A stretch of 64,000 bases of DNA from JAIEPM01 sp964546815 (GTDB taxonomy: Bacteria > Cyanobacteriota > Vampirovibrionia > Obscuribacterales > Obscuribacteraceae), in contig CAZJLR010000004.1 in assembly GCA_964546815.1 (NCBI GenBank), positions 62,001-126,000 on the forward strand, in the 5' to 3' direction. Shown here piece by piece: positions 45,920 to 55,557 of the stretch; position 1 is the first letter of the stretch, and each line of letters opens with the position of its first letter. The position numbers and the translations under genes are program-made. The notes beneath the pieces were generated by a model. The model worked only from the letters and a program-made list of their open reading frames with translations. It made no database searches and was not told the origin of the DNA.

Positions 45920-47215
45920 TTATGGACAGAACTGCTGCACTGTATGAGCAAATGTTCTTTGAGGAATTTGAGGTATACCGCCGCGGTATGCCTCGCCGTC
46001 TTTCACAACTTCAACGAGTGCGCCATTGCCAAGCAAGCGAGGGTCATCAATGACATTGCCTTTGCATATCAGCAGGTCGGCGCGCTTTCCTGCTTGAAGC
46101 ACACCAGTATCGTCCTGGCCAATCTCAGAGGCAGCAAGCCCTGTCGCACCATACCAGGCTTGAAGCGAGGACAAACCATCGTCAATGAGATGCGCAATTT
46201 CCTTGTAATTTTGACCGTGCATTCCAGGCAAAACGGGGTCTGTCCCGGCAAGGATTTTCAATCCGCCCTTTGCTGCATACTCCACAGCTTTCGCGTGAAC
46301 TTCAGCAACCTTTTTGACTTTTTCAGCAACTGCTGGTGACAGATCGTCTGTTTCCATTAGTGCGCTGATAATCCAAGAAGTTGGAGTAACGGTGCATCCT
46401 CTTTCAAAGGCTTTCTCAACAAGGCGTTGATCCATAAACGAAATGTGCTGCAAGTCATAAACGCCGTTTTCAATGGCAAGTTCTATACCACTCTGACTGT
46501 GGGCATGGGCAGCGACTTTCATACCGCGAGCCGCAGCTTCATCGCAAATTGCCTTAATTTCTTCAGGTGTAAAATCTTGATGCTCCAATTTATCAGTAGG
46601 TGACGCCACACCAGGACTGGTGCACAGTTTTATAAAGTCTGCTCCACATGCCGCAATTTCTCTAACTCTCTTGCGACATTCCCAGGGTCCGTCTGCGATG
46701 CTCGATGGGCGTCCGGGACCTTCCATGAAAAGCTTGGATAATTGTGCGTGACAGCGGTCTGGTCCTCTAAAATCGGCGTGACCACCGGTGGTGGAAAGCA
46801 TGCAAATCGCGATTTTGAGACGAGGACCAATTAAAATACCTTCGTCAACAAGACGTTTCATTTGATGTGTGGCACCACCAATATCACGCATTGTGGTGAC
46901 ACCACCATTAACAAGCGTTGTATACAAAATCTTTTCTACATACAAAAGCGAAGCACTTGAAATCATTTTGTCTATTTGGTGTTCGTGAACGCCAAGAATA
47001 GTTATGTGCCCGTGACAATCAATAATGCCAGGAGTCACCGTAAAGCTAGAGCAGTCAACCAGCTGGTGAGCATCTCCCAAAGACAAGTCAGGCTTATGCG
47101 CGGTAACTTTTTCAACCTTACCCTTATCGATCCACAGATCTACATTTTGTTGCAGACTACTCTTAGCTGCGGAGGAACCATCATAAAGGCTTGCGATATT
47201 TGAAAGAACTAGCAT
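45920..47215 (-). CDS. metal-dependent amidohydrolase (imidazolonepropionase/prolidase-like)
   Basis: A 431-residue cytoplasmic member of the amidohydrolase superfamily. Metal ligands are visible: HxH in GIIDCHGHITI, histidines in KVAAHAHSQSG and DLQHISFMD, and the aspartate in ILAGTDPVLPG. The C-terminal beta domain with GKRADLLICKGN is typical. The family includes imidazolonepropionase and Xaa-Pro dipeptidases; the exact substrate is not clear, and proximity to his genes is not sufficient to assign histidine catabolism. Confidence 0.88.
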   Translation of the reverse strand: MLVLSNIASLYDGSSAAKSSLQQNVDLWIDKGKVEKVTAHKPDLSLGDAHQLVDCSSFTVTPGIIDCHGHITILGVHEHQIDKMISSASLLYVEKILYTTLVNGGVTTMRDIGGATHQMKRLVDEGILIGPRLKIAICMLSTTGGHADFRGPDRCHAQLSKLFMEGPGRPSSIADGPWECRKRVREIAACGADFIKLCTSPGVASPTDKLEHQDFTPEEIKAICDEAAARGMKVAAHAHSQSGIELAIENGVYDLQHISFMDQRLVEKAFERGCTVTPTSWIISALMETDDLSPAVAEKVKKVAEVHAKAVEYAAKGGLKILAGTDPVLPGMHGQNYKEIAHLIDDGLSSLQAWYGATGLAASEIGQDDTGVLQAGKRADLLICKGNVIDDPRLLGNGALVEVVKDGEAYRGGIPQIPQRTFAHTVQQFCP

Positions 47216-47290
47216 GTAGCCCCCTGAAAGTTAGGAAGTATGATTTCAACGAAAGAAGAATTATAGCAAGGACAAAGACTCTAATGCTCA

Positions 47291-48574
47291 CTAAAATGAC
47301 TGGTGCAACGAAGCCTGTCCGAGCAATTTGATTGCAGCCTCTGCCGGTGTGGCAAAGCCACTGCTCAACGCTTTCACATTACCGTTAACAACACCGATGA
47401 CTTTACCATCCATTAAGCGAACTACCGGTGCACCCGACATACCGGGATATGATGGATAAGTTGCTAGCAAAATTGGTCTTTCAATATTTTCGCCAGGCAA
47501 TGCAAGATCTGTCAGCTTGCTCAATTTGGTAATGTCCCCAATTTCACCAGTTGAAACTTGCAACGATGCTCCTTTTGATTTCGTTCTGCTCACAGCTGCA
47601 ACATCGTCATACAACTCTGCAGTACCAAACTCACCGAGGAAGGGAAGATTCTTATTTGCGGCATTTCGCAAGGCAAGTATTGCCAGGTCGTTTGCGGGGT
47701 CTCGTGATACCACTTTCGCTTGTACAGTTCGTCCGTCTGATGTTTTCATATTCCATGTTTCAGAGCCGGCAACAACATGATTGTCTGTAATTACCAGACC
47801 TTCGCGCGAAGCAAAAAATCCATTGCCGATGCTGTCTGGTCCCCAGATTTCCACAATTGATTTTGTTGCACGGGAGTAACTATCTGGCACTTCAGACGCA
47901 CTCACAACATTGCGCGTCAAACCGGAATTGAATTCAGCACGCCGGTCAAAAGCACCTTCATAGCCCGGTGCGTCATTGCTAATAACTGCAATCTTTTCAT
48001 TACCAGTTGCCGGCTGTTCTGAAGCAAGCGTTGGACGCGCAGAGTTTCTAACAACAGATTCTACTTGGCTCGAAAGTGCCGGACGATATCTGGCAGAGCC
48101 AAAGCCCAGAGCGCCAGAGCCTATTGAAAGTGAATAGTCAAACAATCCTGCGCCCAAATTCTTAGCGACAGAATCGCGCAGCATTTCACGACCAAACTGA
48201 GTATTGGAATCAAACTTCGAGAATGACTCATGCAAAGATTGTCCTCGCCTCGTCAGGTCAAAAGCCATCAAAGCACCACAGATAACTCCGGCAGTTTCTG
48301 CAGCAAGCTTCCAACGCCCGCCTGCTTTCATGGCCAAACTCATGCCGGCACCGGTCAAAAATGAAGCACCGATTTCGCCAGTGGTCAAAAGCGGGTGTTC
48401 TTTTGCTTCGCGCGCTCTGCCGGCAAGCCCTTGCAAAAGCCCGTCACGCAGAACATCGACGTGCGTATGCAAAGCACCATCAACGGTATCAGAACCATTT
48501 TCAGGGCGCGAACTCAATAAATTGTTTTGGTCAAGATTTAACTTGACCCGATCACTACCACTTTCCAGCGCCAT
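47291..48574 (-). CDS. trypsin-like serine protease (HtrA/S1C-like, no PDZ)
   Basis: A 427-residue protein with a chymotrypsin-fold protease domain at ~230-420. The catalytic triad is visible as H in VITDNHVVAG, D in DPANDLAILAL and S in SYPGMSGAPVVR. There is no PDZ domain. The N-terminal ~220 residues contain Gly/Ala-rich hydrophobic helices (~65-110 and 150-165) which may associate with a membrane, but no classical signal peptide. Substrates are unknown. Confidence 0.84.
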   Translation of the reverse strand: MALESGSDRVKLNLDQNNLLSSRPENGSDTVDGALHTHVDVLRDGLLQGLAGRAREAKEHPLLTTGEIGASFLTGAGMSLAMKAGGRWKLAAETAGVICGALMAFDLTRRGQSLHESFSKFDSNTQFGREMLRDSVAKNLGAGLFDYSLSIGSGALGFGSARYRPALSSQVESVVRNSARPTLASEQPATGNEKIAVISNDAPGYEGAFDRRAEFNSGLTRNVVSASEVPDSYSRATKSIVEIWGPDSIGNGFFASREGLVITDNHVVAGSETWNMKTSDGRTVQAKVVSRDPANDLAILALRNAANKNLPFLGEFGTAELYDDVAAVSRTKSKGASLQVSTGEIGDITKLSKLTDLALPGENIERPILLATYPSYPGMSGAPVVRLMDGKVIGVVNGNVKALSSGFATPAEAAIKLLGQASLHQSF

Positions 48575-48776
48575 AAGCCTCTAAACCCTAAATCCTAAGC
48601 GCAACCACATCCTGACATCCACCTTTGATTCAGTCAGTGGGGAAAATACGAAGTTACACTAGCGTCACGTAGCAAAACTTACTCCTCCGGGATAACAGAT
48701 AATAGAGTCATTCTTTGTAGAAGAAGTCACGCAGACTCGCGAATGAGTTTGTAATTTGTAGACAGGAATTCGTCTG

Positions 48777-49442
48777 ATGAAATCAATTGTTCATAAGTCC
48801 ACAAACATTTTGATTGCCGCATGCTTGTGCGTTAGTTTGCCATTTGCAGCTAAATCATTGATTCAAGAATGCGATGCTCAGGAAGCCAGCAACGAAATGT
48901 TGTTGGCTGAGAGCAGCCAGGCTACAAGCACGCAGGCAAAATCCGAAAAGCATAACGAGGGAAAAAAAATGGCTGAAATATATGAATTCAAAGCGAAAGC
49001 TCTGGACGGCTCTGAAATTAAATTCGACAAGTACAAAGGCGATGTATTGTTAATCGTCAACACTGCAAGCGCCTGTGGATATACACCACAATACGCTGGT
49101 CTTGAAGAGTTGCACAAGAAGTTTGCAGCAAAAGGCCTCAAAGTAATCGGCTTTCCATGCAACCAATTCGGCAAGCAAGAGCAAGGCGACAGCCATGAAA
49201 TAGCCACTTTCTGCCAGCGCAATTATGGCGTCGAGTTCCAAATGATGGAAAAAGTTGACGTCAACGGTAAGGACGCAATTCCTCTCTACCACTACCTCAC
49301 GGGCGAAGGAAATGGAACAGCAAAGCCAATCAAATGGAATTTCACAAAGTTCCTCGTTGATCGCAAAGGCAATGTAGTTAAGCGTTTTGAGCCAGATGTG
49401 AAGCCTGAAGATATCACTGCCGACATCGAAAAACAACTCTAG
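48777..49442 (+). CDS. glutathione peroxidase-like thiol peroxidase with N-terminal export extension
   Basis: A 221-residue thiol peroxidase that reduces hydroperoxides. The enzyme proper spans ~65-221 and has the catalytic Cys in NTASACGYTPQY, IGFPCNQFGKQE (resolving Cys region) and KWNFTKFLVDR. Residues 1-35 look like a signal or lipoprotein-like export segment. A second ATG at 48969, preceded by GAGGG at a suitable distance, would give the standard 157-residue cytosolic enzyme. Two forms from one gene are therefore possible. A strong terminator follows. Confidence 0.9.
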   Translation: MKSIVHKSTNILIAACLCVSLPFAAKSLIQECDAQEASNEMLLAESSQATSTQAKSEKHNEGKKMAEIYEFKAKALDGSEIKFDKYKGDVLLIVNTASACGYTPQYAGLEELHKKFAAKGLKVIGFPCNQFGKQEQGDSHEIATFCQRNYGVEFQMMEKVDVNGKDAIPLYHYLTGEGNGTAKPIKWNFTKFLVDRKGNVVKRFEPDVKPEDITADIEKQL

Positions 49443-49463
49443 ACCTAAGAGAGAAAAAATCCA

Positions 49464-49499
49464 AAAGGCTGGCTTCCACAAAGGAAAGCCAGCCTTTTT
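49464..49499 (+). terminator. intrinsic terminator of the glutathione peroxidase gene
   Basis: A perfect 12-bp stem, AAAGGCTGGCTT (49464-49475) with AAGCCAGCCTTT (49486-49497), a 10-nt loop and a run of five T. The A-rich left flank could also serve the opposite strand. Confidence 0.85.
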
Positions 49500-49573
49500 A
49501 TCCAATGGTGTTGTTGGAAATCGCCAGCCTAAGATTAAATTGGCGGTCTCTAATCCACAAGGCGCAAAGCCAG

Positions 49574-50146
49574 ATGCTCTCAAGACAGACATTGCTGCTC
49601 CTCACAACGGCTCTGCTGATACAGCAGGGAACGGGTGCCGCGCCAAAAGGTAGCTTGCAAACACACGCAGCCACAGCGCAACAAGCTTTGATTACCCCGG
49701 CATTTATGCGGGGAGAGCATGCACACATAACACAAGTGAGGGGACAAGCCGCTCTCATCAGCGAAAGCGAACTTGAAAGGGGCGGTTGCGGGCACAGAAT
49801 TTTGCCGGGCAACACAATTCCTGATACATACCTGGTGGTGACGGGAGACGGAGATTCGTTTGTCGAATTGCGATGCCCCGATGGTGCGATGGTAAGAATC
49901 TGGTCAAACTCAATTTTGCAGGTAGATGCCCAAACACATTTTGTCTTTCTACACAGGAGCGTCGCCGAATTCTTGCTCAGCAAAGAAGACAACAGCGCAT
50001 ACAAAGTTCGCACACAAAGAATCGAAGCAAACACAAGGGCGAGCACGATGTGCCTCACGACAGCGTTGTCACGGGACAGCGTCACTGTGATGGATGGTGA
50101 AGCAAAAGTTATCGACCTTGCGTCCGGACTCCCCTGGCACCCTTAA
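49574..50146 (+). CDS. secreted FecR-like domain protein
   Basis: About 190 residues from the ATG at 49574; a GTG-type start at 49505 is in frame but would place 23 residues before the signal peptide (MLSRQTLLLLTTALLIQQGT). The beta-rich domain ITQVRGQAALISESELERGG, GDGDSFVELRCPDGAMVRI then WSNSIL and DSVTVMDGEAKV matches the FecR-like fold, a periplasmic sensing or structural domain. No sigma factor or TonB receptor gene is adjacent, so classical iron signalling is unlikely. Confidence 0.75.
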   Translation: MLSRQTLLLLTTALLIQQGTGAAPKGSLQTHAATAQQALITPAFMRGEHAHITQVRGQAALISESELERGGCGHRILPGNTIPDTYLVVTGDGDSFVELRCPDGAMVRIWSNSILQVDAQTHFVFLHRSVAEFLLSKEDNSAYKVRTQRIEANTRASTMCLTTALSRDSVTVMDGEAKVIDLASGLPWHP

Positions 50147-50301
50147 CTCAGACTCGAGGCTCCCGCAAGACTCAGCTCATAGTCATCCCCAAAAGCCCAT
50201 AATATGAACGGGCAAGGGCACAAAAGCCCAAACAGCCAACAACTTGACAGCCGCAGTTCATCTGACGTAATGTGAAATCATGACCCTACACGTTGAAATC
50301 T

Positions 50302-50793
50302 ATGGCTGATTCAGAAAGTCGCAAACGCGCTCTTGAAATTTTGGCTAACCCACACTCGCATGAACACGAGTGGATGGGCGCTTTGTCGATATTGGACGGC
50401 AAATTACCGGCCCGAAAAACATCGGCAGAACTGAAACTAGCACGCTATTTGAAAAGAGTTGCCGGACTCACAGTGGTCTACACCGTGCTCATCTTTGCCT
50501 GGAGCGTGTTTCAGCAGGGAGAGGCGATTTATTCGCTACCATTCATATTGGCAACAGCCACAGCCTATGCCATGTTAGAAGCCACAGCCGGACTGTTTTC
50601 CCTTTTAGCTCTCTGGGTCATAGTCTCAAGTCTCAGCAGCTTTAGCGCTCCTTATCCAACAACCTGGCTAATTCTGGCAGTAAACATTTTTGCCTATACA
50701 AAATGGAATTGGCGCCCTTACATCTTCGCCGCGATCAATCGCCTGGCGGCATCACAAAACAATTTCAAGCTTTTAAGCACAAAGTCCAATTAG
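50302..50793 (+). CDS. hypothetical membrane protein
   Basis: About 163 residues from the ATG at 50302 (a TTG at 50293 is also in frame). An N-terminal soluble helical segment (~50 residues, MADSESRKRALEILANP) is followed by three to four hydrophobic helices (VAGLTVVYTVLIFAWSVF; LPFILATATAYAMLEA; LFSLLALWVIVSSL; TWLILAVNIFAYT). No family recognised. No clear ribosome site precedes it. Confidence 0.65.
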   Translation: MADSESRKRALEILANPHSHEHEWMGALSILDGKLPARKTSAELKLARYLKRVAGLTVVYTVLIFAWSVFQQGEAIYSLPFILATATAYAMLEATAGLFSLLALWVIVSSLSSFSAPYPTTWLILAVNIFAYTKWNWRPYIFAAINRLAASQNNFKLLSTKSN

Positions 50794-50921
50794 GCTCTGC
50801 ATTCAAGCTAGCCGCTTTTGATTAATTTCAGAACATTGAAGCAGCAAACAACGCACAAACACTGTGTGATTGTTTACCATTACGCACTTAGTCTAGTAAT
50901 TCGGCAAGAGCGGGTGAAAAA

Positions 50922-52004
50922 ATGCTCAAATGGACATCGGCGTTATGTATTGCGCTTCTTTCAGCGTCGCTAAGTTCGCAGCCTACATCGGCATGCACTG
51001 ATGTGGTTTTGAACAAAGTCAAAGGTCAAGTCGTCACCGGCAGAACCATGGACTATGACGCCGAGCTGGGCTCAAAAATCTGTTTTAAGAAAAAAGGCAC
51101 CGAAGTTAGCGATCCCGGATTTCGATTTACCGGGCTTACTTGCAAGCCGCTGACCTGGACGAGCAAATACAACACAGTAATGATTGATGTTTTTGACGAA
51201 CCGGCAATGGTTGACGGAATGAACAGCGAAGGACTGTCTGTAGCCACGTTGTGGCAAGCAGACAATCAAGTGGCGCCGAAAGTTGAAGAGGGTACTCAGC
51301 CCCTGGCAAACATATCAATGGTTGAATATGTTGTTGAAAACGCCAAAGATTTAGACGAAGCGAAAAAACTCATTTCTGGACTCAGTGTTGTACTTTCCAC
51401 GTACAAAGGGCTTCCACTAGCATTGCACTGGGTGGTGACAGATCGCAGCGGACGCAGCATGGCTGTTGAAATGAAAAATGGTCGCCCGACATTTTTTGAG
51501 GAATTAAGTCAAGTTGGTGTGCTTACAAATGCACCATCGTATGACCAACAATTGAGCAACTTAAAAGCGCAAGAAGAAATTCAAAAGACTGAACCAAAGG
51601 CATATACACTGCCAGGTGATTACAAACCACAAAGCCGCTTTGTAAAAAGCGCATTTTTGATTTCGCACTTGCCCGAAATGAAAAGCACAGACGAATTAGT
51701 CTCGGCAGCGACACAAATTTTGCACAATGTTGAAGTGCCGAAGGGTGCCTCAACAAACGGCTCATGGACACAATGGTTTGTTGTGAGAGACCAGACAAAT
51801 TTGCGTTACTGGTTTATGGGCGTAAATAACACAGCGCCAAAAGTTATTGATATGAAGTCAATCGATTTTGATCAACTTGCTAGCAAACGCATCTTGATTG
51901 ATGGTCCAGGAAGCGGCGATATATCAGCAGAACTTGGCGCAAAGCCTAACAAATCTGTGAGCGCAAAAACACAAGACAATGCGGTGCCGAGCGCGACAGA
52001 TTAA
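50922..52004 (+). CDS. linear amide C-N hydrolase (choloylglycine hydrolase/penicillin V acylase family)
   Basis: A 360-residue Ntn-hydrolase. The signal peptide (residues 1-24, ending PTSA) is followed directly by C25 in CTDVVLNK, which would be both the new N-terminus and the catalytic nucleophile after cleavage. Other family signatures are TGRTMDYD (Arg and Asp), GMNSEGLSVATLW and VLTNAPSYDQQL with the Asn. The enzyme would hydrolyse amide bonds of acyl amino acids, penicillins or bile-salt-like compounds outside the cytoplasmic membrane. AGAGCGGG precedes the ATG. Confidence 0.88.
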   Translation: MLKWTSALCIALLSASLSSQPTSACTDVVLNKVKGQVVTGRTMDYDAELGSKICFKKKGTEVSDPGFRFTGLTCKPLTWTSKYNTVMIDVFDEPAMVDGMNSEGLSVATLWQADNQVAPKVEEGTQPLANISMVEYVVENAKDLDEAKKLISGLSVVLSTYKGLPLALHWVVTDRSGRSMAVEMKNGRPTFFEELSQVGVLTNAPSYDQQLSNLKAQEEIQKTEPKAYTLPGDYKPQSRFVKSAFLISHLPEMKSTDELVSAATQILHNVEVPKGASTNGSWTQWFVVRDQTNLRYWFMGVNNTAPKVIDMKSIDFDQLASKRILIDGPGSGDISAELGAKPNKSVSAKTQDNAVPSATD

Positions 52005-52057
52005 GCAACAGTGCTTGAGCGAGTTTTGCCCAGATCGAATCGACAAAGGAAGATCAA

Positions 52058-52852
52058 ATGCTCAGCAAAGAAAGCAGCGCAAAGATAATCGAAGAGCAGA
52101 GCAAAACTGTGCGCTCTCAGGTAAGCGAAGCAGAATGGGAGCAGCGTGTTAATCTGGCTGCCTGCTATCGAGCCGTGGCATTGTACAAATGGGACGACTT
52201 GATTTTCACGCATATTTCAGCACGCGTGCCAGGTGACCATGAACACTTTTTGATCAATCCATACGGAATGCTCTTTGATGAAATAACGGCATCCAGCCTC
52301 ATTAAGGTTGACCTTGATGGCAAGAAAGTTATGGACAGCCCGTTTGAGATAAACCCTGCCGGCTACGTTATTCACTCTGCAATTCACGCAGCCCGCAAAG
52401 ATGCACACTGCATTTTGCATTTGCACTGCCCAACGGGCGTTGCCGTATCGAGCAAGAAAGAAGGCGTACTTCCTATTTCACAACAGTCTATTTTTGTTTT
52501 GTCATCGCTTGCATACCATAATTACGAAGGTGTGGCACTCAATGCAGATGAGAAGCCCCGCCTCGTGGCAGACCTGGGCGACAAAAGTTTCCTTATGCTG
52601 CGCAATCACGGACTGCTCACTGTAGCAGACAATATTGCCGATGTATTTTTGAAAATGTACGTCTTCGAATCAGCATGCAAAATACAATTACTTGCCCAAA
52701 GCGGCAACAGTGAATTGATAAATGTAGATGCTCGAATTATTGCCGGCGCAGCAGCGCAAGCACAACAAGTCACTCGAGGTTTAGGCGGCTCTATAGCCTG
52801 GGAAGGCATTTTGCGAAAGCTAGATCGAATCGACAACAGTTATCGGTCCTAG
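52058..52852 (+). CDS. class II aldolase/adducin family protein
   Basis: A 264-residue cytoplasmic protein of the class II aldolase/adducin fold. Metal-binding histidines lie in CILHLHCPTG, with a further His in LRNHGLLTVAD. FTHISARVPGDHEHFLINPY is the typical N-terminal segment. Members act on sugar phosphates or related short hydroxy acids; this one most resembles the generic adducin-type proteins with unknown substrates. AAAGGAAG provides a ribosome site. Confidence 0.87.
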   Translation: MLSKESSAKIIEEQSKTVRSQVSEAEWEQRVNLAACYRAVALYKWDDLIFTHISARVPGDHEHFLINPYGMLFDEITASSLIKVDLDGKKVMDSPFEINPAGYVIHSAIHAARKDAHCILHLHCPTGVAVSSKKEGVLPISQQSIFVLSSLAYHNYEGVALNADEKPRLVADLGDKSFLMLRNHGLLTVADNIADVFLKMYVFESACKIQLLAQSGNSELINVDARIIAGAAAQAQQVTRGLGGSIAWEGILRKLDRIDNSYRS

Positions 52853-52904
52853 TTAATTTATTTAGTCAGCCGCCAACATGAAGTACAAATTGAAAGGGTG
52901 CCCC

Positions 52905-53756
52905 ATGCGAAAATACATAATATGTGCAGCAAGCCTAATTGCCTTTTTGAGCGCCAATGGCAAAGTCAGCGCTATGAGTGAAAGCGAGTACAAATCACCA
53001 TACAAAATAGCTTTTACCGTTCCTTATGCAGACTTAGCTCAAGTTGATTCGGCACCTCCGCGCAACGACGTCAAGCTTGAAAGTAATGTGCCCTATGAAG
53101 AGTGGTACTCGCGAAGAGTTAGAAAAGAAGATGGTTCGTGGGGTCCGCGCGCAAGACAATTCCCCGCGTTTCCTAACTTTGAAAAACTACCAATCGAGTT
53201 TAAGAGACAAAGGCTTTTATTTACAGCTGAAAAATGGACAGGCAGACCTTACCAGCACCACCATATTCCCGACTGGGATCCACCGGCTGATTGGCCATGG
53301 AAAGAAGTTGCTTACGGACGCAATTCAGCAGGAATTGACTGCAGTGATTTCACTTCATGGGTTTACAACTACGGCTTAGGCATTAAATTGCGAACCGGCA
53401 TCGGCGAACAAGCAGAACTAACCGAAGTGAAGGGACCAGGCGGTGAAGGTTCCCTCAGATGCCGCACCATCAACAATGACAATGGCTATGACTCGCTTGT
53501 AAAAACATTGCGCACCGGCGACTTACTCTATATCAAAAAAAGCCCTCAGGGAAAAGTAAGCCACGTAATTATGTGGGTTGGAGAATACGGAAAGAACCCA
53601 GACGGCATCCCACTGATAATTGACAGCACAGGCACAGGTCACAAAGACTCAAACGGAGTTGATATCCCGGTCGGAGTACACCTGCGACCTTTCAGCAAAG
53701 ATAGCTGGTATTTCAGGTGTTTTTCACACGCCCATCGAATCCTAGATGCTGACTAG
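52905..53756 (+). CDS. secreted NlpC/P60-like cysteine peptidase
   Basis: About 283 residues from the ATG at 52905, which directly precedes a signal peptide (KYIICAASLIAFLSANGKVSA); the frame opens at 52878. The C-terminal domain has the catalytic Cys in AGIDCSDFTSWVYNYG, His in KVSHVIMWVGEYG and a third polar residue probably in LIIDSTG. Such enzymes cut peptidoglycan stem peptides. The domain is preceded by a ~110-residue region rich in aromatic residues. Confidence 0.82.
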   Translation: MRKYIICAASLIAFLSANGKVSAMSESEYKSPYKIAFTVPYADLAQVDSAPPRNDVKLESNVPYEEWYSRRVRKEDGSWGPRARQFPAFPNFEKLPIEFKRQRLLFTAEKWTGRPYQHHHIPDWDPPADWPWKEVAYGRNSAGIDCSDFTSWVYNYGLGIKLRTGIGEQAELTEVKGPGGEGSLRCRTINNDNGYDSLVKTLRTGDLLYIKKSPQGKVSHVIMWVGEYGKNPDGIPLIIDSTGTGHKDSNGVDIPVGVHLRPFSKDSWYFRCFSHAHRILDAD

Positions 53757-53764
53757 CAAACACG

Positions 53765-55504
53765 TTATGGTGCAATCGCTTTAAGAGCCGACTCAGCTTT
53801 CGAGCGGCGGCTATCTGTTGGCGCAGCCAGCTCAAGAAATCGCTTGTATTCAGAAGCGGCAGAATTTTTATCAGCTCCCTGACTGAGTGCTTCAGCCAGT
53901 AGATAGTGTGCATCTGCGTTGGAGTCGTTCTTGCTAATAACAACGCGATATTCTTTTATCGCCGATTCGTTGTCACCTTTAAGTACATAAAGAGCCCCAA
54001 GTTTTAGTCTCGCACTAGCAAGTTCCGGGTCGGATTCAAGTGCATCTTTAGCACAAGTCATCGCCTCAGAATTGCGCCCCTCAAGACTTAGCAAGAAACA
54101 CATTCTATCTAGTGCCAGCGCATTTTTAGGATAAAGTACCAGAGCTTGGTCAACCATTCGCATTGCAGTTTTGCGATCACCCGTCGCCAAACATTTATCT
54201 GCAAGAGCAAGAAGTACAACTCTGTCTTTGGGATTGAGCATATAAGCCTTTTCGAGAGCTTGCTTGCTTTCTTCCTTTGAACCAAGCTTATCTAGAATGC
54301 GCGCATAATTGCTTAGATAAAGCGGATCATCAGGTTTAATCCCAATTGCTTTTCGCAACTCTTGTTCGGCATCAGCCCATTGCCCCTTCATACTCAAAGC
54401 CACCGCATAGTCAGCCCGTGCGTCTGTCAGCCCCGGGTCTGCAGCAATAGCCAATTTGTATTCAGAGATAGCTTTATCGAGATCAGCATTAACCACTGCA
54501 CGGTTAGCATTAAGGTAGTGAGATTCAGCACCGATGAAGTTTTGCGCAAATTCAGGAATTGCAGCTTTATCCTCAATTGGAACACAACCTAAAACCAGAT
54601 CGTTCCCGCTCCAATCAGACTTCATTACCGGACTTTGTTTGCGCCCGTTATAAACCTTATTGATCGAGTCGCTTTCTGTTTGTCGTTGTGCCTTTAAGAA
54701 TGCCTCTTCAAGGGTTATCAAACCATCTTTCTCTTTCAGCGAGTTAGTAAGGTTTTGCGAAAACAAGTCACCCCAGCTTAATTGGTCTGGTCTACTTGAT
54801 GAAAGTACAATAAACCCTTTCCCTAACGAAACCGCATCAAGATCAACATTGTTGTTGGCTTTGCTGGGCTTAGCCAATGTCGAAAGTTCTGCAGAACCGC
54901 TATAAGAAGATTCCAAAATCAAAACGATGCGGTCTGACTTTATATTTTTGCGGATGTCTTGCATCAAAGATTGAATGGACAAACAAGTACCATAAATATT
55001 GTCCATGGAACAATTGTATGAGCAAAGATAAGTGCTGCCGTCTGTAGTGGGAAACGCTCTCGTTGCAATATAAATCAAAACGAGATCATCCGGACCTGCT
55101 AGCTTGCCCAGCCATTGGTTACCGAAAGAATTGTTTATGCTTTGAGCGGAAGCCTCGTCATCTGTAAGCAGCCGCAGGTGATCCTGGCGAAAGCGCCCTC
55201 CGTGCGGGTCTACCAAATAATTGGCAAAGTGCCTGGCAAACTTATCGTAAGCTTGCTGAGAATTCAAGCGAGAATCGCGATATTTGCTTACACCAACTAC
55301 TACAGCCCACTTTTGCCTTACTGGACGATTGAGTGGCTTTTTCCCCACATCGAGGTCTTGTATTCTGGTGAAGTTTGGTTTTGCGGCGGCATCAAGCGAA
55401 CTTTGAGCCTGCTCTGCAAAAGAGCAAAAGTTGCTGCTCAAAGTAAATAATGCAGCAAGAAGCAAAGGCCTTAACGCAGAAAAATCCAATTTGTTGGCTT
55501 GCAT
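53765..55504 (-). CDS. secreted caspase-fold protein with TPR repeats, catalytic dyad lost
   Basis: About 579 residues from the ATG at 55504 (frame opens at 55546). A signal peptide (ALRPLLLAALFTLSSNF) precedes a caspase p20-like domain that starts KWAVVVGVSKYRDSRLN. It aligns with the intact caspase encoded at 58228, but the catalytic His position reads YIATRAF (Arg, codon 55058-55060) and the Cys position reads LESSYSG (Ser, codon 54905-54907). The protein is therefore a predicted pseudocaspase. About six TPR repeats follow (AISEYKLAIAADPGLTDA; AEQELRKAIGIKPDDP). It may bind the same partners as the active enzyme. Confidence 0.85.
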   Translation of the reverse strand: MQANKLDFSALRPLLLAALFTLSSNFCSFAEQAQSSLDAAAKPNFTRIQDLDVGKKPLNRPVRQKWAVVVGVSKYRDSRLNSQQAYDKFARHFANYLVDPHGGRFRQDHLRLLTDDEASAQSINNSFGNQWLGKLAGPDDLVLIYIATRAFPTTDGSTYLCSYNCSMDNIYGTCLSIQSLMQDIRKNIKSDRIVLILESSYSGSAELSTLAKPSKANNNVDLDAVSLGKGFIVLSSSRPDQLSWGDLFSQNLTNSLKEKDGLITLEEAFLKAQRQTESDSINKVYNGRKQSPVMKSDWSGNDLVLGCVPIEDKAAIPEFAQNFIGAESHYLNANRAVVNADLDKAISEYKLAIAADPGLTDARADYAVALSMKGQWADAEQELRKAIGIKPDDPLYLSNYARILDKLGSKEESKQALEKAYMLNPKDRVVLLALADKCLATGDRKTAMRMVDQALVLYPKNALALDRMCFLLSLEGRNSEAMTCAKDALESDPELASARLKLGALYVLKGDNESAIKEYRVVISKNDSNADAHYLLAEALSQGADKNSAASEYKRFLELAAPTDSRRSKAESALKAIAP

Positions 55505-55557
55505 CTCTCTAGTTTTTCTATGCGGAATTTTCACTACCATATTCACCGGAATCTAGC

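Noticed and set aside
49498..50085. 195-codon minus-strand frame over the FecR-like gene
   Set aside because: Cys/Ser/Leu-rich with no motif, antisense to a gene that has a signal peptide and recognisable domain.
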